23,089 nucleotides of DNA from Clostridia bacterium (lineage in GTDB: Bacteria; Bacillota; Clostridia; Lachnospirales; WQUN01). The position numbers and the translations under genes were made by a program. Numbering within the stretch: the first letter of the stretch is position 1; each line of letters opens with the position of its first letter. Location of the stretch: positions 1 through 23,089 of the forward strand of contig BNUF01000019.1 in NCBI GenBank assembly GCA_025997155.1, read 5' to 3'. The notes below the pieces were generated by a model that saw nothing but the letters and a program-made list of their open reading frames with translations, did not search any database and was not told the DNA's origin. Shown here in pieces: positions 8,137 through 14,554 of the stretch.

Positions 8137-9070
8137 CGTTGACGGACACAATTTTCCGAATGTGCCGCTTATGAAAATATCGGCGCATTACAAGAAACGG
8201 GGACATTTGGTAGAATTTTACGAGCCGTTATCGGGGATTTACGAACCTTACGACACAGTTTTTATGAGTAAGGTTTTTTCATTTACCGAAGATTATAGGT
8301 TTCCGATTTACGCCAAAAAAATCATAAAAGGCGGTACGTCATACGACCTCAAAAACAAATTACCGCCCGAAATAGAAACGGAATACCCCGATTATTCGCT
8401 CTACAATGTCGAGAAGATAGGATACGGCTTTTTGACGCGAGGTTGCCCGAGAGGTTGTGAGTTTTGCGCGGTACAAGATAAAGAGGGGACTTGCAGCACC
8501 AAAGTCGCCGACCTTTCGCAGTTTTGGCGCGGACAGCGCGAAATAAAACTACTCGACCCAAACTTGTTGGCTTGCGGCGACAAGATAGATTTACTACACC
8601 AGTTAATCGACAGCAAGGCGTATGTCGATTTCACGCAAGGACTTGACGTTCAGCTGATGAGTGAGGAACTCTCCGAACTTATTATGAAAATCAAAATCAA
8701 GCGCATACATTTTGCTTGGGATTTTGAAAAGAACAGCGAAATCATAAAGTCAAAATTAAAGCGGTTTAAGGAGTTCAGCGGACTTGATTACACAAAGTTA
8801 AACGTCTATGTTTTAGTGAACTTCAATACCGATTTTGAATTTGACCTTGAAAGAGTTTACACATTGCGCGATATGGGGTACAACCCATACATTATGATTT
8901 ACGACAAGGAACACGCGCCGCAAAATATCAGACGCTTACAGCGTTGGGTAAACAACAGGATAATATTCCGCACGGTGGAACGGTTTGAAGATTACAAGCC
9001 GAACCTACCCGACAAAATAAAACGACAAGAAAAAACAAAAAACACCGCGTCGGACGGTGTTTTTGTATGA
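8117..9070 (+). CDS. Radical SAM protein of an ICE/phage-associated family
   Basis: A 317-residue protein with a radical SAM [4Fe-4S] motif CPRGCEFC (Cys110, Cys114, Cys117; CxxxCxxC). The N-terminal 80 residues, beginning MKIGLIDVDGHNFPN, resemble the short Rossmann-like domain found in front of B12-type radical SAM enzymes, but no cobalamin-binding DxHxxG is evident. ATG 8117 is preferred over GTG 8105 because MKIGLIDVDG is the natural start of the beta strand and AGGTG lies at 8103-8107. The gene overlaps the upstream 60-residue gene by 20 bases and ends in a terminator made from its own last codons. Similar proteins travel with mobile elements; the substrate is unknown. Confidence 0.85.
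   Translation: MKIGLIDVDGHNFPNVPLMKISAHYKKRGHLVEFYEPLSGIYEPYDTVFMSKVFSFTEDYRFPIYAKKIIKGGTSYDLKNKLPPEIETEYPDYSLYNVEKIGYGFLTRGCPRGCEFCAVQDKEGTCSTKVADLSQFWRGQREIKLLDPNLLACGDKIDLLHQLIDSKAYVDFTQGLDVQLMSEELSELIMKIKIKRIHFAWDFEKNSEIIKSKLKRFKEFSGLDYTKLNVYVLVNFNTDFEFDLERVYTLRDMGYNPYIMIYDKEHAPQNIRRLQRWVNNRIIFRTVERFEDYKPNLPDKIKRQEKTKNTASDGVFV
9041..9066 (+). terminator. Rho-independent terminator overlapping the end of the radical SAM gene
   Basis: AACACCG (9041-9047) pairs with CGGTGTT (9055-9061), followed by a T run to 9064. The hairpin encodes the last residues before the TGA at 9068-9070. The rep gene's own ribosome binding site follows at 9071-9077. Confidence 0.75.
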
Positions 9071-9085
9071 AAAGGAGTTGCTTGT

Positions 9086-10522
9086 ATGAATTACACTAAT
9101 TATAACGCTTTACAAAATGAAACGCAAGCCTTTAATTTCAGCGGATATAACGCACTTAACGAGCCAGTTTCGGCAGAAGAACTCGACCCTTGCACACTCG
9201 CCGCCAAAGGCGCGAAACTTAAAGACGAAATCGACGCGAACGGACACAACGCACTCCGCAGATACCCGATTATCGACCCGTCACTTACTCGTTATGAAAA
9301 ATGCTTATACGCCTTGATAAGCACTTACAAGGAAAACTGCTGTTTTCCAACAGTCGCGACAATGAGCCGTCTAACAGGTATCAACATCGTACAGGTTCGC
9401 GCCGCGCTGAAAGGTTTGGAACGGCAAGGTTACGTCGAGATTGAACATCGAGGACGCAAAAGCAACCTTTACAAAATAATCGACCTGCCGAAAAAATTTC
9501 TTGAAGCCCCGACAGGCACGGAAGTCGGCTTCGAGGACGCATACGAAAAGATACGCACGGTGGGCTTGAAACAATACGGTTACGGCAAAATCCCGAAATC
9601 AATATTTGAAAATAAAAAGATACCCTTTGTCGCAAAAACTATTTACGCCGTTCATTGCGTGTTCGGCGGTTACGCGCAAGGCGACCGCGCAACTCACCCA
9701 TCGCGCCGATTGATTATGAATTTCCTTGGGGTATGCGAAAGAACTTACGGCAAACATCAGCGGATACTCGCCGAAAACGGTTATATATCGGCTGTTCAGC
9801 GGTATGACGGAAATCAATTCAGCATAAACAATTATACGCTTGTGGCGAACCCCACACAGTCACCATTTCCCGAACGCGCTTTAGCTGTTGGAAAAACGGA
9901 CGATAACGGAAGATTTGTTATCAGCTATATAAAGAAATTCGGCGCGGCGGTTCGTAGCGTTGTGGAAAGTGTTGCCAACGTTGCGGAGGTTATCACGGAG
10001 AAAGTCGCCGAAGCGGTACGCCCCGCTGATAAAACTACACGCAAAGAGCCTGTTGTCGATTTGTCATACCTCATACGATACGGCGGCGACCGCGAACAAG
10101 TAGAACAAGTTATACACCGTTTGACAAACTGGGACATAAATAAGGAATGGGCTATGAAGAACGGCACTTTTGATGATTTCCAACAGAGGACATACCGTAT
10201 TGCGAACGAGGCACTTGTCGCTATGTGCAATGACGATTACAGACTCTCAAACGGGGTTGTAATTGCGTCCGAAAAAATTTTAGCAAAGATATTTGAATAC
10301 GGAGAAAACTTTTATACGGAAGTTATAGAAACCGCGCTGTACAACTACCAAACAGCCGTTAACAACGGAACTGAAATAAAAATTCCCCTTAAATATATGC
10401 AATCGTGCCTTTGGACGGCGTTGCAAACGGGGGATATACACACCGCAAACGCAATTCAACGCGATTTCGGCGGTCGTACTGGCGGCTTCCAAAATCGAAA
10501 ATCCCGAAGAGGGCGTTTGTAA
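9086..10522 (+). CDS. Replication initiator protein (winged-helix, DUF6017-type C-terminus)
   Basis: A 478-residue initiator of the kind encoded by Firmicutes ICEs and plasmids. Residues 60-135 form a winged helix-turn-helix (SLTRYEKCLYALISTY, TVATMSRLTGINIVQVRAALKGLERQGYV), matching RepA_N/DnaD-like initiators. A second winged-helix-like segment follows at 165-250 (KTIYAVHCVFGG, RTYGKHQRILAENGYI). The C-terminal 145 residues (from LSYLIRYGGDREQVEQVI to about 465) match the DUF6017 type. ATG 9086 has AAAGGAG at 9071-9077. It should support replication of the excised circle, aiding maintenance and transfer. An AT-rich repeat-bearing gap directly downstream is a candidate origin. The tail is basic (RKSRRGRL). 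Function is inferred from domain layout and context. Confidence 0.8.
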   Translation: MNYTNYNALQNETQAFNFSGYNALNEPVSAEELDPCTLAAKGAKLKDEIDANGHNALRRYPIIDPSLTRYEKCLYALISTYKENCCFPTVATMSRLTGINIVQVRAALKGLERQGYVEIEHRGRKSNLYKIIDLPKKFLEAPTGTEVGFEDAYEKIRTVGLKQYGYGKIPKSIFENKKIPFVAKTIYAVHCVFGGYAQGDRATHPSRRLIMNFLGVCERTYGKHQRILAENGYISAVQRYDGNQFSINNYTLVANPTQSPFPERALAVGKTDDNGRFVISYIKKFGAAVRSVVESVANVAEVITEKVAEAVRPADKTTRKEPVVDLSYLIRYGGDREQVEQVIHRLTNWDINKEWAMKNGTFDDFQQRTYRIANEALVAMCNDDYRLSNGVVIASEKILAKIFEYGENFYTEVIETALYNYQTAVNNGTEIKIPLKYMQSCLWTALQTGDIHTANAIQRDFGGRTGGFQNRKSRRGRL

Positions 10523-10602
10523 AAAAATTCCAATAAATATAACCTGTTTAATTTTCGCCTATATTTATTAAAAATGCATAAAACTCCCATAATATAAGTA
10601 TA
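10521..10602 (-). ncRNA. Candidate short minus-strand RNA downstream of rep
   Basis: On the minus strand TTGACT (10624-10619) and TATACT (10602-10597) form a near-consensus promoter with a 16-base spacer. Transcription would begin near 10590 and run toward the rep 3' end. It would meet a hairpin with perfect 10-base arms (10569-10560 with 10541-10532) followed by seven T (10527-10521). The product would be about 70 nt, with its 3' end touching the rep stop codon region. No coding frame of note lies in it. The stem is all A/T, so termination may be leaky and extend antisense into rep. Confidence 0.4.
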
Positions 10603-10860
10603 CACAATATAGCTAAATAGTCAAGTATTTTTTCAATCACTTTTAGCAATCTTCAAATTCTTCCAAATTATTTACCAAAACAATACATTAAACCTATTTT
10701 ATGCCAATACAGACAGGCAAATTTCAGCAGGGCAAATTCAAGCCCTCACAGACAGGCAATTTTCGGTAGTGTAACTCGGACGTGCAAATTTCGCCCCCCT
10801 AATAACAATAAAGGGTTTTAACAAAATTAATTACTTAAAAAAATCCATCAATCTATCAGA
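10523..10860. other. AT-rich non-coding gap with short repeats; candidate replication origin
   Basis: This roughly 340-base stretch between rep and the next gene's upstream region has no convincing gene. It is strikingly AT-rich from 10560 to 10700. From 10709 to 10793 it has four related copies of a GGCAAATTTC-like word: 10715-10725, 10730-10740, 10754-10764 and about 10784-10793. Two of them sit in a 17-base near-identical unit (10709-10725 and 10748-10764, one mismatch). Repeats beside an AT-rich block next to an initiator gene are the usual look of an iteron-type origin, but the spacing is irregular, so this is tentative. Confidence 0.4.
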
Positions 10861-10941
10861 CCTTTGCGCCAACCCGCACCTAAAATCCAAAACAAAAACA
10901 GCGAAAAAATGCTCAAAACCCTTACCACAGAAACAAAAAAA

Positions 10942-10970
10942 TTGAAAATTTATAAATTATGTAGTATACT
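10942..10970 (+). promoter_or_regulatory. Promoter for the Rpn-family gene
   Basis: TTGAAA (10942-10947) and TATACT (10965-10970) are 17 bases apart. The start codon at 10999 follows after a short leader with GAGAGG as ribosome binding site. This placement also argues against a start at 10864, which would lie upstream of the promoter. Confidence 0.7.
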
Positions 10971-10998
10971 TGTAAAAACGACTTCGAGAGGAAACTTT

Positions 10999-11844
10999 AT
11001 GCCCGCTAACGAAACAGCTAAGACAAAAGAATATAAGCCTAAAAAGATACTGCAAGAATTAAACCTTGAAGATGATTTTATGTTCGGAGAGGTTATGTCG
11101 GATACAGAAATACTGCGGCAAGTCTTGTCGTTGCTCCTGCCTAAAAACATAAAGAAAGTCGAATTTGTGGAAACGCAAAAAACAATTGATAACTCGCCCG
11201 AAAGCAAAGGCTCACGCTTAGACGTATACGCGACAGACGAAAGCGGTACGGTTTATAACGTAGAAATGCAGACAGGAAATAAAGACAACATCTACAAAAG
11301 AAGCCGCTACTATCAAGGCAATATGGATATAGGGTTGCTCCCGAAAGGAGTACACTACTCAAGTTTGCGGAAAACGTACATCATATTTATATGTACATTC
11401 GACTTGTTTGGCAAAGGGCGGCATATTTACCCTTTCGCCGCGTACTGCAAACTTGATAAAGATATATTTCTTGACGATGGCGCGGAAAGAATTTTTGTAA
11501 ATACAAAAGGAACTATGAAAGACGTAAGCCCCGCGGTAGAGCAATTTCTTAAATATATTGAAAACTCTACGGAAGAAATGGCGGCTGATTATGATATCCT
11601 GCGTAATATTCACTCTAAGGTCGAACAGATACGCTCAGACAAAAAAATGGAGATGAGATATATGACAATGGCTATGCACGAAGATGATATTCGCTATGAA
11701 ACAAGACTCGAAGCCGCTGTAGATTTTATCGCAGAGTTTGGCATACAGGCAACGAAAGCGTTGCGAACGCTTAAACTCTCCGAAGATATGCTGCCCGAGT
11801 TAAGACAATTATTAGATGAACGTGGCGTGAAGTACCAAATTTAG
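10999..11844 (+). CDS. Rpn family recombination-promoting nuclease / PD-(D/E)XK transposase-like
   Basis: A 281-residue protein of the Rpn/PDDEXK_2 family, members of which are DNA nucleases that promote RecA-independent recombination or act in phage defence. The N-terminus has the family lead LNLEDDFMFGEVM. The active-site layout is SRLDVYATDESGTVYNVEMQT, with the Asp and the Glu-x-Gln on neighbouring strands, then the conserved RSRYYQG. The C-terminal 60 residues are helical. ATG 10999 is chosen because a promoter and GAGAGG lie just upstream; the longer frame from 10864 begins before the promoter. It stands alone, converging on the leftward operon that ends at 11895. Such genes are common ICE passengers; whether it acts on this element is unknown. 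Confidence 0.85.
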   Translation: MPANETAKTKEYKPKKILQELNLEDDFMFGEVMSDTEILRQVLSLLLPKNIKKVEFVETQKTIDNSPESKGSRLDVYATDESGTVYNVEMQTGNKDNIYKRSRYYQGNMDIGLLPKGVHYSSLRKTYIIFICTFDLFGKGRHIYPFAAYCKLDKDIFLDDGAERIFVNTKGTMKDVSPAVEQFLKYIENSTEEMAADYDILRNIHSKVEQIRSDKKMEMRYMTMAMHEDDIRYETRLEAAVDFIAEFGIQATKALRTLKLSEDMLPELRQLLDERGVKYQI

Positions 11845-11894
11845 TGCAAAAAGACCGTGAGGTTCAGTCGTAGAATTGCGACTTCTTGATTTCT
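11845..11894. other. Convergent intergenic gap with a weak hairpin
   Basis: The rightward Rpn gene and the leftward operon end 50 bases apart. AGTCG (about 11867-11871) and CGACT (about 11880-11884) can pair, with a T-rich stretch on the plus strand after it and CTTTTT on the minus strand further on. It may be a weak two-way terminator. The stem is short, so this is uncertain. Confidence 0.3.
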
Positions 11895-12305
11895 TCATTC
11901 CGACGAGTTCAACTTCGTTCTTTCCGTTGAAAAAATATGTAATCCCGAAAGCACAACTACGCTGATTATCCGAACTGTCCACAATGAAATCGTATCATCT
12001 GGCTTAATCGGTATTGCGTCTTCAATTGTAGACTTGAACAAAACTATATACAACATAAACCCCATAAATCCGCTTAGAATAGTGCCGACTATCGGCAACC
12101 TCATAAGTACGAAATACAGCGCGAGAATAGCAAGCAGTATCATTACTCTAAACACAATATGAATACTCGTTGGTAGGCTAATAAAAGTACAACCCAGTAT
12201 GAAAAATGTATCCAAAATGAAAAGATGTGTAACTAAGAATAAAATCGCCCTAACGCAAAATCTAAAAACTGTAATAATAATATAGACGGGCAAGGTAACC
12301 CACAT
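11895..12305 (-). CDS. Small hydrophobic membrane protein, unknown function
   Basis: A 136-residue protein that I do not recognise. It is overwhelmingly hydrophobic, with about four membrane-spanning stretches: residues 5-25, 28-48, 52-85 (possibly two) and 108-126. There is a short charged loop (FKSTIEDAIPIKPDD) before the last segment and a hydrophilic tail. No catalytic motif is visible. ATG 12305 has AAGAGG eight bases upstream. It lies 18 bases after the DUF2726 gene on the same strand, so it is the third gene of an XRE-DUF2726-membrane operon. A soluble nuclease-like protein paired with a membrane protein recalls defence or toxin pairs, but this is inference. Confidence 0.65.
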   Translation of the reverse strand: MWVTLPVYIIITVFRFCVRAILFLVTHLFILDTFFILGCTFISLPTSIHIVFRVMILLAILALYFVLMRLPIVGTILSGFMGFMLYIVLFKSTIEDAIPIKPDDTISLWTVRIISVVVLSGLHIFSTERTKLNSSE

Positions 12306-12323
12306 TTAAGCAACCTCTTTTCG

Positions 12324-13049
12324 CTACTCCTTAGTATCTATACGCATTTTATTTTTAAGTTCATTTTGTAACAATTGAAATAAATTTTCTGAAAAATCAA
12401 TCACAGACACTTTTTTTACGTCTTCGTTTTTGATAATGCAAAGCGGGAAATCAAGTTGTTTGAATAACCGCTCTTTGAAATCGTCGTTTTTTTGAACATA
12501 AAGGTCAAGGTCGTGATTTTTGCCGCGAACCTCTATAGCCATAAGCGGCACATACCTGCTGTTTCTGCCTTCGCTTAGATATTCGCACAGCAAAAAATCA
12601 ACGTGACGCTTAATAACCTCATATGCCGCACTATCGTAACCATTTTTTATATCTCGATGTATGTAAAGAAAATCAGCAATCCGTATGTTAGGGAAAACGG
12701 CTATGGCACGATTTAATCTGTTGGCGTTTTTAGGCAGACCATTAGCCAAAACACGATTAAGCGAATAAAAAACGCTCTGTTCTGTGTCGGAAAAAATATT
12801 ATCCCTTATTTCATAATATAAACCAAGATTACTCAAGAAAACAGCGTATTCTTGCTCTTTGATTTCTTTTTGCGCGGCGGCGTCCGATGTTTGTTTTTCG
12901 CGGATTTCCGAACTTTTGCTGTTGCGGCGTTCGATTTGCTTGTTTAGTTGCTCTACTTCCGCTTCAAGCTTAGCGTTTGCCGCAATCAAAGATTCGTTTT
13001 TTGCTCGCAAAACTTCGATTTCTTTACGCAATTCGCCGTTTCCGAACAT
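12324..13049 (-). CDS. DUF2726 protein with N-terminal coiled coil
   Basis: A 241-residue protein. Residues 5-68 are a coiled coil, and residues 85-215 match DUF2726, a domain with a PD-(D/E)XK-like layout: IFSDTEQSVFYSLNRVL, then FPNIRIADFL, HVDFLLC (Asp151), the strand MAIEVRGKNH (Glu173) and a following Lys in YVQKNDDFKERLF. These residues fit a nuclease-type active site, though activity has not generally been shown for the family. ATG 13049 is chosen because AAGGAGG lies just upstream; an in-frame alternative ATG is not needed. It sits 45 bases downstream of the XRE repressor on the same strand and 18 bases upstream of the membrane protein. Membership of a repressor-controlled operon is supported by spacing. 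Confidence 0.75.
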   Translation of the reverse strand: MFGNGELRKEIEVLRAKNESLIAANAKLEAEVEQLNKQIERRNSKSSEIREKQTSDAAAQKEIKEQEYAVFLSNLGLYYEIRDNIFSDTEQSVFYSLNRVLANGLPKNANRLNRAIAVFPNIRIADFLYIHRDIKNGYDSAAYEVIKRHVDFLLCEYLSEGRNSRYVPLMAIEVRGKNHDLDLYVQKNDDFKERLFKQLDFPLCIIKNEDVKKVSVIDFSENLFQLLQNELKNKMRIDTKE

Positions 13050-13094
13050 TCATTCAGTCCTCCTTAACTTCGCGCAATAAAGCTGCCTTTTAGT

Positions 13095-13508
13095 TTACGG
13101 GCTTGTTTCTTCCTTACTTTCAATATCAAAGGCATAACTAAGCAACTTTACTTTGTTTTTAAGAGTAATTTTATCGTAAATTCTAAGTAAACCTGACTGT
13201 TCGGGGGAAAGTCGCGTTTCTTTATCCTCGCCGTCAATGTTAGTGTAGATAACGGAATTGTTTTGCGCTATATTGCTGTTCTTAATGTTTTTATTTTCAC
13301 AAGCTACATTTGGGATATCCGTTCGGGCAACAAGATAGTCTATTGATACCTCGAAGATATCAGCTAACATAACTAATGTACTTATATTGGGTTCTATCGA
13401 GCCAACTTCATATTTTGAAATATTGGATTTAGTCGTATTCAGCTTTTCAGCCAATTCTTCTTGCGTCAGTTCTAAATTCCGCCTTAGTTTCCTAATCCGC
13501 AACTCCAA
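13095..13508 (-). CDS. XRE-family (Cro/CI-type) transcriptional regulator
   Basis: A protein of about 137 residues with an N-terminal helix-turn-helix (ELRIRKLRR, LTQEELAEKLNTTKSNISKYE, PNISTLVMLADIFEVSIDYL), the standard XRE layout. The C-terminal half is a variable region likely to dimerise. I place the start at TTG 13508-13506, because AGGTGA (13519-13514) then serves as ribosome binding site and the protein begins in the normal register; GTG 13517 would consume that site, and TTG 13502 is a further option. The promoter region faces the divergent small XRE gene at 13702, and a 12-base word is mirrored over both -10 boxes. It probably represses its own operon and the divergent gene, acting as the lifestyle switch of the ICE. 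Confidence 0.85.
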   Translation of the reverse strand: MELRIRKLRRNLELTQEELAEKLNTTKSNISKYEVGSIEPNISTLVMLADIFEVSIDYLVARTDIPNVACENKNIKNSNIAQNNSVIYTNIDGEDKETRLSPEQSGLLRIYDKITLKNKVKLLSYAFDIESKEETSP

Positions 13509-13520
13509 AAGTATCACCTA

Positions 13521-13532
13521 AAATACATTATA
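13521..13532 (-). promoter_or_regulatory. Probable operator over the -10 box of the leftward XRE operon
   Basis: The minus strand reads TATAATGTATTT from 13532 to 13521, giving a consensus -10 (TATAAT, 13532-13527) for the leftward operon. The identical 12 bases occur on the plus strand at 13648-13659 over the divergent promoter. The -35 region is poor, so regulated or activated transcription is likely. The predicted start near 13520 leaves almost no untranslated leader beyond the ribosome binding site. Confidence 0.5.
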
Positions 13533-13624
13533 TCTTAAAATATACGCATTTACTATGTTAAGGGTTATAATTGAATATTTGTGTAAATAAATAAAAAAAA
13601 GTTATAAAAAGTGTAAATTAATAC

Positions 13625-13659
13625 TTGTTTTTTTTTTTTGTATCAATTATAATGTATTT
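13625..13659 (+). promoter_or_regulatory. Promoter and operator of the divergent small XRE gene
   Basis: TTGTTT (13625-13630) and TATAAT (13648-13653) are 17 bases apart, with a long T tract in the spacer. The 12 bases from the -10 onward (13648-13659) repeat, in mirror orientation, the sequence over the opposite promoter. This is what a shared operator for one of the two XRE proteins would look like. Confidence 0.55.
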
Positions 13660-13701
13660 AGTCGCATTTTAAGAAACTTAACACAAGGTGAGTGGTGATT
13701 T

Positions 13702-13908
13702 TTGAAACTTATTGAAAATTCTGTTCGAGAGTTGCGAATATCGAAAAATATTAGCGCAAAAGAACTTATGAAGTTGCTGAATTTGAAAACTAAATCTGCC
13801 TATTACAGGAAAGAAACAGGAGAGGTTAGGTTTTCGTTGGCGGAAGCCCGAAAAATATCAGAATTTTTTGAAATGGATATAGACGATATTTTTTTCGATA
13901 ATAAATAA
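13702..13908 (+). CDS. Small XRE/Cro-like DNA-binding protein
   Basis: A 68-residue protein that is essentially one helix-turn-helix domain (ENSVRELRISKNISAKELMKLL, KTKSAYYRKETGEVRFSLAEA, ISEFFEMDIDDIFFDN), ending in the acidic tail common to small phage Cro-like XRE proteins. It starts with TTG at 13702, supported by AAGGTGAG at about 13685-13692. It is divergent from the larger XRE regulator with a 190-base shared control region, the arrangement of a CI/Cro switch. The toxin-antitoxin promoter starts six bases after its stop. The role as Cro-like antagonist is inferred from size and layout. Confidence 0.75.
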   Translation: MKLIENSVRELRISKNISAKELMKLLNLKTKSAYYRKETGEVRFSLAEARKISEFFEMDIDDIFFDNK

Positions 13909-13913
13909 CCCGC

Positions 13914-13948
13914 TTGATTTATTCTTTAATGTACGCTATAATGTACAT
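13914..13948 (+). promoter_or_regulatory. Promoter with palindromic operator for the toxin-antitoxin pair
   Basis: TTGATT (13914-13919) and TATAAT (13937-13942) are exactly 17 bases apart. The -10 lies within an inverted repeat ATGTAC (13929-13934) and GTACAT (13943-13948). Phd/YefM antitoxins repress their own operon through such GTAC-core palindromes (TGTACA in yefM-yoeB operators), so this is the likely autoregulatory site. Confidence 0.75.
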
Positions 13949-13965
13949 ATAAGGAGGCGCATTAT

Positions 13966-14214
13966 ATGCATACACTTAACGCTACAAGTTTTAGGAAAGA
14001 TTTATTCGGGCAATTGCAAAACACGGCTAAATGGAGCGAGCCGCTTACCGTTACAACCAAAGACGGTAATGTAGTGATACTCAGCGAGCAGGATTACCGC
14101 GACATAATGGCTACATTAGAAATTTCTTCCGTGCCGGGGCTTGCGGAACAAATCAAGTCGGCCGCCCTGTCGCCCATAGAGGATTGCGTTTCGGAAGAAG
14201 ATGTTGACTGGTGA
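13966..14214 (+). CDS. Phd/YefM-type antitoxin
   Basis: An 82-residue antitoxin. The N-terminal half (residues 1-55) has the Phd/YefM DNA-binding and dimerisation fold, recognisable from TLNATSFRKDLF, EPLTVTTKDGNVVILSEQDY and the following helix. The C-terminal part (PGLAEQIKSA to the end) is the acidic segment that wraps the toxin. AAGGAGG at 13951-13957 is a strong ribosome binding site, so the antitoxin should be made in excess. Its stop TGA overlaps the toxin's GTG by four bases, the normal coupling for this family. It should neutralise the toxin and bind the upstream palindrome to repress the operon. Confidence 0.88.
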   Translation: MHTLNATSFRKDLFGQLQNTAKWSEPLTVTTKDGNVVILSEQDYRDIMATLEISSVPGLAEQIKSAALSPIEDCVSEEDVDW

Positions 14215-14477
14215 CGTATCGCGTGATTTTCACAAAAAACGCGCTAAGGGCTATCCCAAAACTTAAATCGGCGAAAATAGACGGAAAGGCGAAAGAACTT
14301 ATCGAAATAATAAAAGCAAATCCATACCAAAATCCGCCGCCGTTTGAAAATCTGCTTGGGCAACTTTCGGGAAATATCTCAAGGCGAATAAACTACAAAC
14401 ACCATTTAGTCTACAAAGTCTATGAAGAAGAAGGAATTATTAAAGTATTGAGTATGTGGTCGCATTATGAATTTTAA
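14211..14477 (+). CDS. YoeB/Txe-type toxin (ribosome-dependent mRNA interferase)
   Basis: An 88-residue toxin of the RelE superfamily, YoeB/Txe branch. Residues matching the YoeB active site are present: Glu46 (PPFENL), Arg59 (SGNISRRI) and His85 in the C-terminal WSHYEF. The family segment NYKHHLVYKVYEEE precedes it. YoeB toxins cut mRNA in the ribosomal A site and arrest growth. The start is GTG 14211, overlapping the antitoxin stop. The pair probably stabilises the ICE by killing or arresting cells that lose it. All visible key residues are intact, so the toxin is likely functional. Confidence 0.9.
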   Translation: MTYRVIFTKNALRAIPKLKSAKIDGKAKELIEIIKANPYQNPPPFENLLGQLSGNISRRINYKHHLVYKVYEEEGIIKVLSMWSHYEF

Positions 14478-14554
14478 GGGTTAATGTCTTTGGCTCTCGC
14501 CCGAAACTATCGGACGCTTGCCAAAGCCATTAGACATAATGACTTTGAAAAACG
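14478..14554 (+). other. Hairpin-forming sequence downstream of the toxin gene
   Basis: CTTTGGC (14488-14494) pairs with GCCAAAG (14520-14526). The stem extends through ATGTCT and AGACAT after a bulge, and an inner CCGA/TCGG stem lies in the loop. No T run follows on the plus strand, so it is not a standard terminator. It may protect the toxin mRNA end or be a decayed mobile-element end. No gene is seen here. Confidence 0.35.

Noticed and set aside
10709..10793. CRISPR-like array
   Set aside because: The repeats are only 10-17 bases, imperfect and irregularly spaced, and there are no cas genes.
10864..10998. N-terminal extension of the Rpn-family protein from an upstream start
   Set aside because: A 17-spaced promoter lies inside the extension, the extra residues are low-complexity, and GAGAGG supports ATG 10999.
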